A stretch of DNA of 64,000 bases from Mesorhizobium loti (GCA_014189435.1 CP050293.1:315001-379000); one strand, 5' to 3'; positions 54,198-63,335 are shown, counted from the stretch's first letter. The notes: generated by a model not told the origin, from the letters alone. Made by a program: numbers and translations.

Positions 54198-54343
54198 GTC
54201 GTCCTCAAATTCGAAGCCTGCCGAGCGCGCGACAGCCCTGTGAGGGTAGCCCGCCAAGCTTGCGCGAGGGTGGGAGACTGGCTAGTTCGAACGATCATGC
54301 GCAGGTGGCCGCGCGGGCCGGCCTCGCAAGGAAGGGAAAACCC

Positions 54344-54643
54344 ATGCTTCTGATCATCGGCACCATCCGCTTGCCGCCAGACAAATTGGAGGAAGCCAAG
54401 CCCGCGATGGAACGCATGGTTTCCGGCAGCCGCGCCGAGCCCGGCTGTCTCGAATATTCGTATGCGCAGGATTTGTTCGATGCAGGGCTCATCCGGGTCA
54501 CGGAAGTCTGGAGCGACAGGGCGGCGCTCGATCTGCATTTCGCCTCGCCGCATATTGCGCAGTGGCGCGCGAGCTGGCCGGCGCTTGGCATCGGCGAGCG
54601 TAACCTCGTGCTCTATGAAGCCGGCGAGCCGATGCCGACCTGA
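54344..54643 (+). CDS. Antibiotic biosynthesis monooxygenase (ABM)-fold protein
   Basis: The 99-residue protein has the dimeric alpha-beta-barrel ABM fold: IGTIRLPPDKLEEAKPAMER, EPGCLEYSYAQDLFDAG, RVTEVWSDRAALDLHFASPH. Members include small quinol monooxygenases and detoxifiers; activity is not assigned. AAGGAAGG precedes the ATG. It is the first gene of block B and lies 27 bases before the CLC gene. Confidence 0.9.
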   Translation: MLLIIGTIRLPPDKLEEAKPAMERMVSGSRAEPGCLEYSYAQDLFDAGLIRVTEVWSDRAALDLHFASPHIAQWRASWPALGIGERNLVLYEAGEPMPT

Positions 54644-54670
54644 TCGATCCGCCGGCCGGTCCATGCCACA

Positions 54671-56551
54671 ATGGCGCCTTGTCTGTCGCCATTGTGGTTG
54701 CCATGCCGTGTCGCCGGGCGTATCAGGCGGGCTTTCCACTGCCTTTTCCGATATCGGCGAGCCGCCCCGGTGCTTTCCAGAAACCAACCGCAAGTTTATG
54801 CACGCCGGCTGCGCGCGGTGCTGATCAGGTCGTTGCCGCTGCTCGAGGCGCGCGGCATCGCAGTAGTCATTCTGGCCGGCATCGTGGGCGTCATGGCGGG
54901 CATATTGGTCACGGCGATGAGCCAGATCGTGCAGGACCTGCACGGGCTGTTGTTCGGCGTCCAACCCGGCGGCCGGCTTTCCGGCATGTTCTCGCTCGCC
55001 AATCCGATGCAGGCGCTGGTACCGGCGATCGGCGGCATCCTGCTTGGGCTGACGGTGATCTGGCTCAGGATACGGAAATTCCGCACGCCGATCGACCCGA
55101 TCGAAGCCAACGCGCTCTATGGCGGGCGCATGTCGCTGACCGACACCTTCATCATCGCCGGCCAGACCATGATCTCCAGCGGTTTTGGCGCCTCGGTCGG
55201 CCTGGAAGCCGGCTACACGCAGGTCGGCTCCGGCCTGGCCTCGCGGCTGGCGGGCATCTTCCGGCTGCGCCGCAACGATGTCCGCATCCTGGTCGGCTGT
55301 GGCGCGGCCGGCGCCATCGCCGCCGCTTTCGATGCACCGCTGACCGGCGCCTTCTACGGCTTCGAACTGGTCATCGGCATCTACTCGGTCGCGAATGTCG
55401 CGCCTGTCATGACCGCCGCGATCTCAGCCTCGCTGACCGCCGAAATGTTCGGCGGCGTGCCGTTTCCACTCGAGCTTTCGGGCCTGCCGGCGCTCACCGC
55501 CAGCCAGTATGTGCCGTTCCTGCTGCTCGGGCTGCTCGGCGGTGCCGCCTCGATCGCCATCATGCATCTGGTGACGCTGATCGAACGCGGTTTTGCCAGG
55601 CTGTCGATCGATGCGTCACTGCGCCCCGTCATCGGCGGCGTCATCGTTGGCTTGTTGGGACTTATCACGCCGCAGGTCCTGTCCAGCGGCCATGGCGCGC
55701 TGCATCGCGAATTCTCGATGAACTACGGGCTGGCCGTGGTGGCCAGCGTCTTCGTGCTCAAGCTGGCGGCATCGGCGGTTTCGCTGGGGTCGGGCTTTCG
55801 CGGCGGGTTGTTCTTCGCCTCGCTGTTTCTCGGCGCGCTGCTCGGCAAGGCGTTTGCGGATGTGATGGTTGTCATCTCGCCGGCAACCGGCATCGACCCT
55901 GCGGTTGCCGCCGTCGTCGGCATGACGTCGCTGGCCGTCGGCGTCGTCGGCGGTCCGCTGACGATGACCTTCCTGGCGCTGGAATCGACCCGCGACCTGA
56001 CGCTGACCGGTGTTGTGCTGGCCGCCTCGATCATGTCGGCGATCCTGGTGCGCGAGACCTTCGGCTACTCGTTCTCGACATGGCGCTTCCATCTGCGCGG
56101 CGAGACCATCCGCAGTGCCCACGATGTCGGCTGGATGCGCAGCCTCACTGTCGGCTCGATGATGCGCAAGGACATCAAGACTATCTATGCCTCGACGACG
56201 CTGGCGGCCTTCCGTAAGGAGGTACCGCTTGGTTCAGCCCAGCGCGTCATCGCCGTCGATGCGGGCGATCACTATGTCGGCGTGCTGATCGTGGCCGAAC
56301 TGCACAGCGATCCTTCCGATGGCGAGGTGCCGGTGCGCGATCTTGCCAAATACAAGGACGCGGTGCTGGTGCCGAGCATGAACGTGCAGGCCGCCGCCGA
56401 GACGTTCCAGCGCGCCGGCGCCGAAGAACTCGCCGTGGTCGAGGATTTCACCGATCACATCGTGCTGGGGCTGTTGACCGAAGGCCATCTGATGCGGCGC
56501 TATGCCGAGGAACTCGACAAGGCGCGCCGCGACCTGTCGGGCGAGGGCTAG
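54671..56551 (+). CDS. CLC-type chloride channel/transporter with two CBS domains, divergent pore motifs
   Basis: The protein of about 626 residues has a CLC core (residues about 60-460) and two C-terminal CBS domains (LTVGSMMRKDIKTIYASTTL and VRDLAKYKDAVLVPSMNVQA). The gating Glu is kept in GLEAGYTQVGSG, but the usual GREGP becomes GLEAG. The GxFxP-type motif reads GSGFRGGLFFASLF, with Arg in the middle. These changes place it in a less-studied CLC branch, so the ion is uncertain. The first 45 residues are poor in family similarity; a GTG at 54770 or 54818 may be the true start. Confidence 0.88.
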   Translation: MAPCLSPLWLPCRVAGRIRRAFHCLFRYRRAAPVLSRNQPQVYARRLRAVLIRSLPLLEARGIAVVILAGIVGVMAGILVTAMSQIVQDLHGLLFGVQPGGRLSGMFSLANPMQALVPAIGGILLGLTVIWLRIRKFRTPIDPIEANALYGGRMSLTDTFIIAGQTMISSGFGASVGLEAGYTQVGSGLASRLAGIFRLRRNDVRILVGCGAAGAIAAAFDAPLTGAFYGFELVIGIYSVANVAPVMTAAISASLTAEMFGGVPFPLELSGLPALTASQYVPFLLLGLLGGAASIAIMHLVTLIERGFARLSIDASLRPVIGGVIVGLLGLITPQVLSSGHGALHREFSMNYGLAVVASVFVLKLAASAVSLGSGFRGGLFFASLFLGALLGKAFADVMVVISPATGIDPAVAAVVGMTSLAVGVVGGPLTMTFLALESTRDLTLTGVVLAASIMSAILVRETFGYSFSTWRFHLRGETIRSAHDVGWMRSLTVGSMMRKDIKTIYASTTLAAFRKEVPLGSAQRVIAVDAGDHYVGVLIVAELHSDPSDGEVPVRDLAKYKDAVLVPSMNVQAAAETFQRAGAEELAVVEDFTDHIVLGLLTEGHLMRRYAEELDKARRDLSGEG

Positions 56552-57168
56552 CAGGCAACCGCTCGCGTCTTCCCACCCCACCAGCGCATGGCCATGACGG
56601 CGACGAGAAGCGCCACATAAGGCCAATAGTGGACGGCGTGCACCGCGCGCTTGCCCTCGGCGATCACGAAGGTCAGCCATATGTCGTAACCGCCGACGGT
56701 GTGAAGCATGCGCCATGCGCGCGGTCCGAGCCATGCCGCCGTGCGATCGAAGGACGTCGCGGCCATGGCGATGATGAACAGATAGGCAAGGCCGCCGAAG
56801 ACGAACATCGCCGTATCCGTGGCCTCATCGAACTGCGCCGGATCGATCCGGGAGAAGGCGACAAGAGCCATCGCGTGGACACCGTGCGAAAATGCAAAGG
56901 CCAGTCCGATCTGACGCCGATGGCGGCGCAGGAACAACATCGGTGGGCCCGGCAGACGCTGTGCCAGCGCCGATGCCGAAAAGGCGGTGCAGAACAGGAT
57001 GAGCGACATCTGTGCGGTGAGCCGCACGACCTGGCGGACGGCCTCGACCGAGAAATCGCCGCGATAGGCGACGAGCCCGGATAGCGCGAGAATGATCGCC
57101 ACCAAAAGCCAGAACAGCCACCAACGGCTCGTTGCCTTGGTTGCAAAGGGTGGTGCGACAATGGTCAT
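56548..57168 (-). CDS. Ferric-reductase-like transmembrane protein (MsrQ-like)
   Basis: The 206-residue protein has about six membrane segments. Heme-ligand type histidines appear in FSHGVHAMAL and MLHTVGGYDIWL. The layout is that of the ferric reductase-like transmembrane domain, which moves electrons across the membrane through b-type hemes; MsrQ is one member, but no msrP is adjacent. The ATG at 57168 has GGAG six bases upstream. It diverges from a tetR gene that may control it. Confidence 0.82.
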   Translation of the reverse strand: MTIVAPPFATKATSRWWLFWLLVAIILALSGLVAYRGDFSVEAVRQVVRLTAQMSLILFCTAFSASALAQRLPGPPMLFLRRHRRQIGLAFAFSHGVHAMALVAFSRIDPAQFDEATDTAMFVFGGLAYLFIIAMAATSFDRTAAWLGPRAWRMLHTVGGYDIWLTFVIAEGKRAVHAVHYWPYVALLVAVMAMRWWGGKTRAVAC

Positions 57169-57181
57169 AGTGCCTCCAGAA

Positions 57182-57212
57182 CAATCAATGTAATTGCTAC
57201 TTACATTGATTG
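57182..57212. promoter_or_regulatory. 12-base perfect inverted repeat, candidate TetR operator
   Basis: CAATCAATGTAA and TTACATTGATTG flank TTGCTAC. The site is 14 bases before the start of the ferric-reductase-like gene and 108 bases from the divergent tetR ATG. A half-site-like TTGCATTGAT lies at about 57243-57252. It is expected to bind the neighbouring TetR protein and block transcription. Confidence 0.7.
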
Positions 57213-57319
57213 CCGACCAACGCAACCCCAGAAGTAAGTCATGCTTGCATTGATCGCGGGATTGTGATGGCTGCTAAACCGCGTCGGCCCGAAAATCAAA
57301 GGACGTTCCAGACAACGGC

Positions 57320-57934
57320 ATGGAAACGCAACGCAAGACATACCATCACGGCAGTTTGCGGCAGGCGCTGATCGATGCAGCCCTTGCCATCGCCAAGGAG
57401 GACGGTGTCGACCAGGTGACGGTGCGGGAAGCCGGCAAACGGGCCGGCGTCTCGTCGGGAGCGCCATTCCGGCATTTTCCAACCAAGACCGCGCTGATGA
57501 CCGCCGTGGCCGAGGAGGCGATGCGCCGGTTTCACGCCGAAATAGCGGTTGAGCTGGACAGAACGGAAAAGCTCGATCCGCTGGCACGCTTTCGGGCGCT
57601 CGGCATCGCTTATCTGCGTTGGGTCATCGACAACCCGACGCATTTCGAGATCATCTCGATGCGCCGGGCGATCGATTTCGACGCCTCAGAGACACTCGTT
57701 CAGCTCAACGAAGAAATCCGCGGCCTCATGGTGCGGATATTGGAGGACGCGCGCGCTGCCGGCCAATTGCGGACAATGGATATGGAAGGCATCCCCCTGC
57801 AAGCGCGAGCCCTGGTCTACGGGCTTGCCCGCATGTGGATCGACGGCCAGTTTGCGCAATGGGGCGGGGCTGAGAAGGCCGAGTTGCTGATGCGGCAAAG
57901 CCTCGATAATTTTCTCGCGCTGCTGGCACAATAG
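57320..57934 (+). CDS. TetR/AcrR-family transcriptional regulator
   Basis: The 204-residue protein has an N-terminal HTH (QALIDAALAIAKEDGVDQVT, REAGKRAGVSSGAPFRHFPT) and a helical ligand domain of the TetR_C type (residues about 80-190, PTHFEIISMRRAIDFD). Together with the palindrome upstream of the divergent gene it forms a simple regulator-target pair. The start is ATG. Confidence 0.92.
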   Translation: METQRKTYHHGSLRQALIDAALAIAKEDGVDQVTVREAGKRAGVSSGAPFRHFPTKTALMTAVAEEAMRRFHAEIAVELDRTEKLDPLARFRALGIAYLRWVIDNPTHFEIISMRRAIDFDASETLVQLNEEIRGLMVRILEDARAAGQLRTMDMEGIPLQARALVYGLARMWIDGQFAQWGGAEKAELLMRQSLDNFLALLAQ

Positions 57935-58003
57935 AGCCGCGATCACAGCCTCAGATTCTGCGCACTTCCGCCAAAACTGCCACGCAGTTTTGGGCGATAT
58001 ACA

Positions 58004-59647
58004 CTAATGCTCGATCGGTCCCTTGGCCATTACGAGGGCCGTGCCGGCGGTCGTCGGGCGCTCGATCATGCGCCGCACGCGCGGCGGCTCGTCGCCGCTG
58101 TGCAGCGCCCGTACACGCTCGCCGATGACGGCATCGGCATGGGTGATGCGTCCATTGTGGCGCACATATTCGATCCAGGTCGGCGTGTGGTAGTGCTCGA
58201 TCCATATGGTGGGATTCTCGAGATCGCGCGCCAGCGTCCAGTTGCGGGCGCCGTCACGGCGGCGGATGCGGCCGCGTTCGGCCATGATGGCGAGGAATTC
58301 CGGTTCGTCCTCGTGGCGGATCACATACTCGATCATGATGGCGATGGGACCACTGCGCGGCTTCAGGTCAAGCGCCAAATGCGGTTCCTTGAAGCGATTG
58401 AGGGGATCGAGGTTGAGCACCTGCTGTTGTGGCAGCGGGAGCAAAAGACCGATGGCGCCGCCGGCCAGCATGGCGATGCTGGCCGCGATCAGCGCGGTTT
58501 CGGCGCCATGCGCATCGGCGACGACGCCCCAGATCCAGCTGCCGAGCGCGATGCCGCCGAAGGTCGCGGTCTGGTAGACCGACAGCACCCGGCCGACCAC
58601 CCAGCGCGGTGTCGCCATCTGCACCGTGACGTTGAAGTGCGAAAGCGCGATCACCCAGCAGGCGCCGCCGACCAGCAGGCCGAGCGACGTCTGCCAGGCA
58701 TGCTGGCTGACGGCGGCATTGAAGGCGCAGACGGCAAAGCCGGCGAAAGCACAGCGCACCATTGTCTCGCTGGACAGCAGCTGCCGCAGCCTGACGCTGA
58801 TCAAGGCGCCGCCGACCGCGCCGATGCCGAACGCACCGAGCATGATGCCGTAGGTCAGCGCGTCGCCCTTGACGACGTCACGCGCCACCAGCGGCAGCAA
58901 CGCCAGGACAGCGCCGGCACTGAAGCCGAAGGCAGCGCCCCTGACCAGCACCTTGCCGATGTTGGGCGACATGGCCACATAGCGCAGACCGGCGCCCATG
59001 GCGGCCCCCAGCGACTCGCGCGGCAAGGTCGATGCCGGCACGTCCGGCTTCCAGCGCGCCAGCACGACGATCAGACCGATATAGCTCACCGCGTTCGCCG
59101 CGAAGGCGGCGGCTGCACCGGCCGCGGCGACGATGATACCGCCGATCGCCGGGCCAACACTGCGCGTCAGGTTGAAGCCAAGGGAATTGAGCGCGACGGC
59201 GGCCGGCACCTTGTTGCGGGGGACGATGTCGCCGACGGAGGCCTGCCATGACGGGTTGTTGAGCGCCGTGCCGCTGTCGATCAGGAAGGTGAAGGCAAGC
59301 AGCGTCCACGGCGTCATCAGGCCGGAATAGGTGAACAGGGTCAGAAGCACCGAGACGACCAGCATGAAGGTCTGGGCGACCAGCATGACCTTGCGCCGGT
59401 CGAAACTGTCGGCGATGGCGCCGGCGACGAGCGCAAACAGCATGATCGGCAAGGTGGTTGAAGCCTGGACCAGGGCCACCTGATAGGGCGAGGTGGCGAT
59501 CGTGGTCATCATCCAGGCGGCGCCGACGCCCTGGATCAGGCCGCCGAAATTCGAGATGAGACTTGCGCCCCACACGGCGCGGAAAATGCCGTGCCGGAAG
59601 GGCGCCAGCGCCGAGACGCTCTCGCTTTCCGGCTTTTCGTCAATCAT
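58004..59647 (-). CDS. MFS transporter (MFS_3/EntS-like) with C-terminal soluble domain
   Basis: The 547-residue protein has twelve membrane segments in about the first 410 residues (FRAVWGASLISNFGGLIQGV, VGPAIGGIIVAAAGAAAAFA, WVVGRVLSVYQTATFGGIAL). A 130-residue cytoplasmic tail follows (IEYVIRHEDEPEFLAIMAER, TPTWIEYVRHNGRITHADAV) that has an ABM-like look. This is the architecture of the large MFS_3 form (PF05977). It probably exports a small molecule; the cargo is unknown. The start is ATG. Confidence 0.9.
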   Translation of the reverse strand: MIDEKPESESVSALAPFRHGIFRAVWGASLISNFGGLIQGVGAAWMMTTIATSPYQVALVQASTTLPIMLFALVAGAIADSFDRRKVMLVAQTFMLVVSVLLTLFTYSGLMTPWTLLAFTFLIDSGTALNNPSWQASVGDIVPRNKVPAAVALNSLGFNLTRSVGPAIGGIIVAAAGAAAAFAANAVSYIGLIVVLARWKPDVPASTLPRESLGAAMGAGLRYVAMSPNIGKVLVRGAAFGFSAGAVLALLPLVARDVVKGDALTYGIMLGAFGIGAVGGALISVRLRQLLSSETMVRCAFAGFAVCAFNAAVSQHAWQTSLGLLVGGACWVIALSHFNVTVQMATPRWVVGRVLSVYQTATFGGIALGSWIWGVVADAHGAETALIAASIAMLAGGAIGLLLPLPQQQVLNLDPLNRFKEPHLALDLKPRSGPIAIMIEYVIRHEDEPEFLAIMAERGRIRRRDGARNWTLARDLENPTIWIEHYHTPTWIEYVRHNGRITHADAVIGERVRALHSGDEPPRVRRMIERPTTAGTALVMAKGPIEH

Positions 59648-59824
59648 CTGGGGTCCCTGCCATGTCGTGCCGATTCGTCAGACGATCCGTTTGCTCAGAC
59701 CGTTTGCCGAAAGTAGGGCATGGCGCCGCAAAGGGCGAATGTCTTTCCAAAAAGCTCATGGTCCAACAATGGGATAGAGGCGGTCCACGCCCCATTCCCG
59801 GCGAGAACGACGCCATGCATGGGT

Positions 59825-61693
59825 TCAGCGCTCGTCACGGACCGCGGCGTGCAGGGCTTCGCTCAGCTGGCTTGCGGTCTGGCCGCCTACATGCAGGCGA
59901 AGGAAAAGCTCCATGCCCACCAGCCGCAGCCGCGATGGCTGGTCGCGCCTCGCCAGGTCGATGAGGTCGTCGACCGAGGATGACGACCACTTCATGGCGT
60001 CGCGCAGAAGACCACCGCGCAGCAGGCCCTGGGTGCCGGCGGTGAAGCTGCCAGACACTTCGAAACCGATCTTTCGGGCTTGGACATTCTGCGGCGGAAT
60101 GTGTTTTTCCGCGACTCTCTTCAACAGCCACTTTCCTTGCTTCTGGCGGTATTTGTGCCGCCTCGGCAGATGGATGGCGAAGTCGATCAGCCGGTTTTCG
60201 AGGAACGGCACCCTGAGTTCGACCGACGCTGCCATGCTCAGCCGGTCATGCCTGTGCAGCAGGTCCTGCAGGTGCGAATACATGTCCTGGAGGCAGCAGC
60301 CCAGAAAGGCGCGGTCGCAGAGCGACGCCACCGGCTCCAGCCGATCGAAGATCCTCGTTTGCAGAAAATTCAGTTCCGGCGACAGTGCCCTGAGCACGAC
60401 GTTTCGGTCCCAGCCATGGGAGGCGCCGATCGATGTCTGGAAGGGCGCCTGGCGCTGGCGCTCGAACCTCAGGGCAAGCCGGCGCCTGGAGCGAAACAGC
60501 CGCCCCGGCCACGACCACTGCCGCCACAATCTCATACTGGCCACCTGCCAGCCATAGCCGCCAAACAATTCGTCGGCGCCTTCGCCAGTAAGCAGCACCT
60601 TGACGCCGTCGGTCCGGCATTGCTCGGCAAGCGCCAGCAGGCCAACATGGCTTGCATGCCAGCCGTCGCTTTCCAGGTGCCAGACGGTCCTTGGCCACAG
60701 GTCGAGAAAGCGGTCCTTGTCGACCGGGACCCTGTGCAGGGGCACGCCGGCGTGACGGGCGGTGCGCTCAGCATCGTCGGCTTCGCTGTGGCCGACGCGC
60801 GGGTCGACGACGTAGGCTGATATCTCGGGCCTGAACCGTTTCGCCAGCGTCGTGACGAGGCCGGAATCGACGCCGCCGCTGCAAGCCGCCGCGAGGCTGG
60901 TATCGGCGATGCAGTGGAGTTCGACGCTGTCCCGTACCAACGCCTCCAGCGTCGCCATGTGCTCGGCGTCGGTGGCCCTGTCGTCGACGATGCGGGCCGC
61001 GTCGAGGACGTCAAGGACGTGCCAGAAGCAGCGTTTCTCTATGCCGGCGTCGCTGATCTTCCACAGGCCTGCCGGCGGCAGCCGCTCAATTTTCTGGAAC
61101 AGGCTGAAGCTCGAGTCGCGGCTTTGCCAGGCGAGGCGCAAGGTGATCTCGCGGGCATCGACGTCGCGCGCAATGCCATCGCAGGCCAGGATTGCCTTGT
61201 CCTCGGAGGCGAAGAGGATCCGGTCGCCCGTCTCGGCCACAGACATCGGCTTGATGCCGAGGCGGTCGCGCGCAAGCCACAAGGCGCCGGCCCGCGCGTC
61301 GAAATAGGCCAGGGAAAACATGCCGTCGAACAGCGGAATGGCCTTGTCCGGGCCCCAGTGGTGCAAGGCCTCGAGAACCACCTCGGTGTCGGAGACTGTT
61401 CGGAAGACCCGGCCCTCCGCTTGCAGCGTATCGCGCAGGAACCGGTAGTTGTAGACCTCGCCATTGTAGACCAGCACACCCTGGCCACAGGCGGTGAGCA
61501 TCGGCTCGCGCGCCGCGGCCGAGAGATCGATGATCGAGAGCCGCCGGTGCCCGAGGGCGAGCCGGCCGTCGTTCCATGAGGCATGGTCGTCGGGACCACG
61601 ATGCAGGAGCGCCTGCATCATGCGGGCAACGTCGGCGAGGTCGCCGCCGGCGATCGGGTTCCGCTTGCGCCAGACCCCGGCTATGCCGCACAT
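59825..61693 (-). CDS. asnB: Asparagine synthetase B-like, glutamine-hydrolysing
   Basis: The 622-residue protein starts MCGIAGVW, with Cys2 as the glutaminase nucleophile (residues 2-190, RGPDDHASW, HRRLSIIDLS, YNGEVYNYRFL). The synthetase domain has the PP-loop ACSGGVDSGL and a late LTGEGADELFGGYG. It makes asparagine or amidates another carboxylate; stand-alone members also occur in polysaccharide and peptide modification. It is the last gene of block B and ends the interruption before fliQ. Confidence 0.92.
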   Translation of the reverse strand: MCGIAGVWRKRNPIAGGDLADVARMMQALLHRGPDDHASWNDGRLALGHRRLSIIDLSAAAREPMLTACGQGVLVYNGEVYNYRFLRDTLQAEGRVFRTVSDTEVVLEALHHWGPDKAIPLFDGMFSLAYFDARAGALWLARDRLGIKPMSVAETGDRILFASEDKAILACDGIARDVDAREITLRLAWQSRDSSFSLFQKIERLPPAGLWKISDAGIEKRCFWHVLDVLDAARIVDDRATDAEHMATLEALVRDSVELHCIADTSLAAACSGGVDSGLVTTLAKRFRPEISAYVVDPRVGHSEADDAERTARHAGVPLHRVPVDKDRFLDLWPRTVWHLESDGWHASHVGLLALAEQCRTDGVKVLLTGEGADELFGGYGWQVASMRLWRQWSWPGRLFRSRRRLALRFERQRQAPFQTSIGASHGWDRNVVLRALSPELNFLQTRIFDRLEPVASLCDRAFLGCCLQDMYSHLQDLLHRHDRLSMAASVELRVPFLENRLIDFAIHLPRRHKYRQKQGKWLLKRVAEKHIPPQNVQARKIGFEVSGSFTAGTQGLLRGGLLRDAMKWSSSSVDDLIDLARRDQPSRLRLVGMELFLRLHVGGQTASQLSEALHAAVRDER

Positions 61694-61849
61694 GGTCCGG
61701 TCGATCTGGCCTGGTTCATGGGCTTCCGCGAAGACATCGGTGCAAATGCGGTGACATCAGGCCAGCGAGCGCCTTGCCGGATGGCACGATGGCAATCTAA
61801 CCGGAAGCCGGCCGCCTGCAAGCGGGGCCAGCGTTTTCACAAGCGCGCC

Positions 61850-62116
61850 TCAGAATCCGTTCTGGATGCGCTCGAAGATGACGTTGGTGAAGGCTGATAT
61901 CTGGCTGCCGATGAAGGGGCCGGTCAGCGCCACCACCAGCATGATGGCGACGATCTTCGGCACGAAGGTCAAGGTGATCTCCTGGACCTGCGTCAGCGCC
62001 TGGATGAGGGCGATGCCGATGCCGACCACCATGGCGACCAGCACCACCGGCGCGGACGCGGTGAGCACCGTCCACACCGCGTACTGGACGATGTCGAGAG
62101 CGTCGGCCTCGTTCAT
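61850..62116 (-). CDS. fliQ: Flagellar biosynthesis protein FliQ
   Basis: The 88-residue export-gate protein has two membrane helices (VWTVLTASAPVVLVAMVVGI, EITLTFVPKIVAIMLVVAL) with the conserved ALIQALTQVQEITLTF between them. It forms the channel with FliP and FliR. It is translated 24 bases after flgD. Confidence 0.95.
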   Translation of the reverse strand: MNEADALDIVQYAVWTVLTASAPVVLVAMVVGIGIALIQALTQVQEITLTFVPKIVAIMLVVALTGPFIGSQISAFTNVIFERIQNGF

Positions 62117-62140
62117 GGGACTGGCTCTCTGTCGAAAGCG

Positions 62141-62548
62141 TCAGCTCGCTGCTTTGACCGAGACGCCCGGGCCGACAGCGACTTCGGTGCCGTTCTGCAG
62201 CACGGCGATGAGGCCGCTGCTGGCGAGGCGCACCGACGCCACCGTGCCCGTCGTCTTGCCGTCGGCGGAGGTTATCGAGCGCCCGATCAGTGCGTCGGCC
62301 TGCGACAGTGCCGAGGACTGCATGATCTGGTCGAGCTTGGTGTTGGTCTGCACCGATTGCTCTACCTGCGAGAAGGTGGCGAGCTGGGCGACATACTGCG
62401 TCGAGTCCATCGGCTTGGTCGGATCCTGGTTCTTCATCTCGGCGATCAGAAGCTTCAGGAAGGACTGGTAGTCGACCGCTGTCTTCGAAGTCGACGCGGT
62501 GGCCTGGTTGGCGCCGGTCGGTATCGTCGTCGTCATGTCCACGTTCAT
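62141..62548 (-). CDS. flgD: Flagellar hook-capping protein FlgD (short form)
   Basis: The 135-residue protein has the FlgD N-terminal motif FLKLLIAEMKNQDPTKPMDS and TQYVAQLATFSQVEQSV (residues 30-65). It is shorter than enterobacterial FlgD and has little of the C-terminal Ig/tudor part, as is common in rhizobia. It caps the growing hook. The ATG shares one base with the flbT stop codon (TGATG). Confidence 0.93.
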   Translation of the reverse strand: MNVDMTTTIPTGANQATASTSKTAVDYQSFLKLLIAEMKNQDPTKPMDSTQYVAQLATFSQVEQSVQTNTKLDQIMQSSALSQADALIGRSITSADGKTTGTVASVRLASSGLIAVLQNGTEVAVGPGVSVKAAS

Positions 62549-62991
62549 CAGTATCGTGCTCCCACAGCCAGCGGGCGCTCGGCACCCGGAACGTCGTCAT
62601 TGCCACCCAGCGCGCGGCGTTCGAGCGGATAAAGCGCGCGGATTGCCTTCAGCGCCTCGTAGATATGATCCTCGCCGACCATGCGGTCGATCTGTTTCAG
62701 CGCAGCGCAGATCTGGGTGTCCTCGAAGCTTGCCAGCAGCAGCGGCAGCGAACGGCGGAACATGTCGCGCGCCCCGGCCGCGCCGGCCGGGTTCATCAGC
62801 ATGACCTGCAGGATGAAATACAGCTGCTTGAGCGGTGTCGAGGCGTCGTCGGCCTGGATCACATGGCTTTCGAGCAGGAACTGGACGTCGTTCATCAATT
62901 CGACGGTGACCTTGCGGTCGACCCGGATGACGGCACCGTTGATGTAGATCTTCTCGTTCGGCTTCAGCGATATCTTCAGCGTGTTGGTCAT
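62548..62991 (-). CDS. flbT: Flagellin synthesis repressor FlbT
   Basis: The 147-residue protein has the FlbT pattern: ISLKPNEKIYINGAVIRVDRK, then VQFLLESHVIQADDASTPLK and YFILQVMLMNP. FlbT binds flagellin mRNA in Caulobacter and limits its translation; in Brucella it is an activator. The ATG at 62991 overlaps the flaF stop (ATGA). The frame is open upstream within flaF but is not coding there. Confidence 0.94.
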   Translation of the reverse strand: MTNTLKISLKPNEKIYINGAVIRVDRKVTVELMNDVQFLLESHVIQADDASTPLKQLYFILQVMLMNPAGAAGARDMFRRSLPLLLASFEDTQICAALKQIDRMVGEDHIYEALKAIRALYPLERRALGGNDDVPGAERPLAVGARY

Positions 62992-63335
62992 TGAATGCCG
63001 TCCCTGATGATCTGGGACACCTCGATCAGCCCTTCGAAATTGTTGGTGCGGCCCTGGCGGATGTCCTCCGCCTCGCGCAGCAGCCACAGGCCGATGGAAA
63101 TGAGGTTGGCGCGCAGTTCCTTGGGCAGGGCGTTGTCGCTGGAGCCGAGATCCTCGACGAAAGCCGCCCAGACGCGGTTGGTGAAATGAAGCGCTTCGAT
63201 GGCCTCCATCGAACCTTGGCCGGCGGCGGCGGCCGCCGCCAACATGTCGATCGAGCGGGTCAGGAGTTCCCGCTCGCGGTCCTTCGCGTCGGCAACGGAG
63301 GTGCTCTGGATGTCGGCGTAGGAGAATTGGTACAT
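62988..63335 (-). CDS. flaF: Flagellar biosynthesis regulator FlaF
   Basis: The 115-residue helical protein has the family features YQFSYADIQSTSVADAKDRE and LHFTNRVWAAFVEDL, with ELRANLISIGLWLLREAEDI at the end. FlaF promotes flagellin production or export, opposing FlbT in Caulobacter. It lies between flgL and flbT in the usual rhizobial order. Confidence 0.94.
   Translation of the reverse strand: MYQFSYADIQSTSVADAKDRERELLTRSIDMLAAAAAAGQGSMEAIEALHFTNRVWAAFVEDLGSSDNALPKELRANLISIGLWLLREAEDIRQGRTNNFEGLIEVSQIIRDGIQ

Noticed and set aside
52158..54353. Very long open frame on the plus strand opposite flhA
   Set aside because: It mirrors flhA codon by codon; such antisense frames are usual in high-GC DNA. 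The translation is rich in His, Gln and Arg and matches no family.
54344..59647. A biosynthetic cluster made of ABM protein, MFS exporter and asparagine synthetase
   Set aside because: The genes lie on different strands with separate promoters and no core synthase; the association is too weak to call a pathway.
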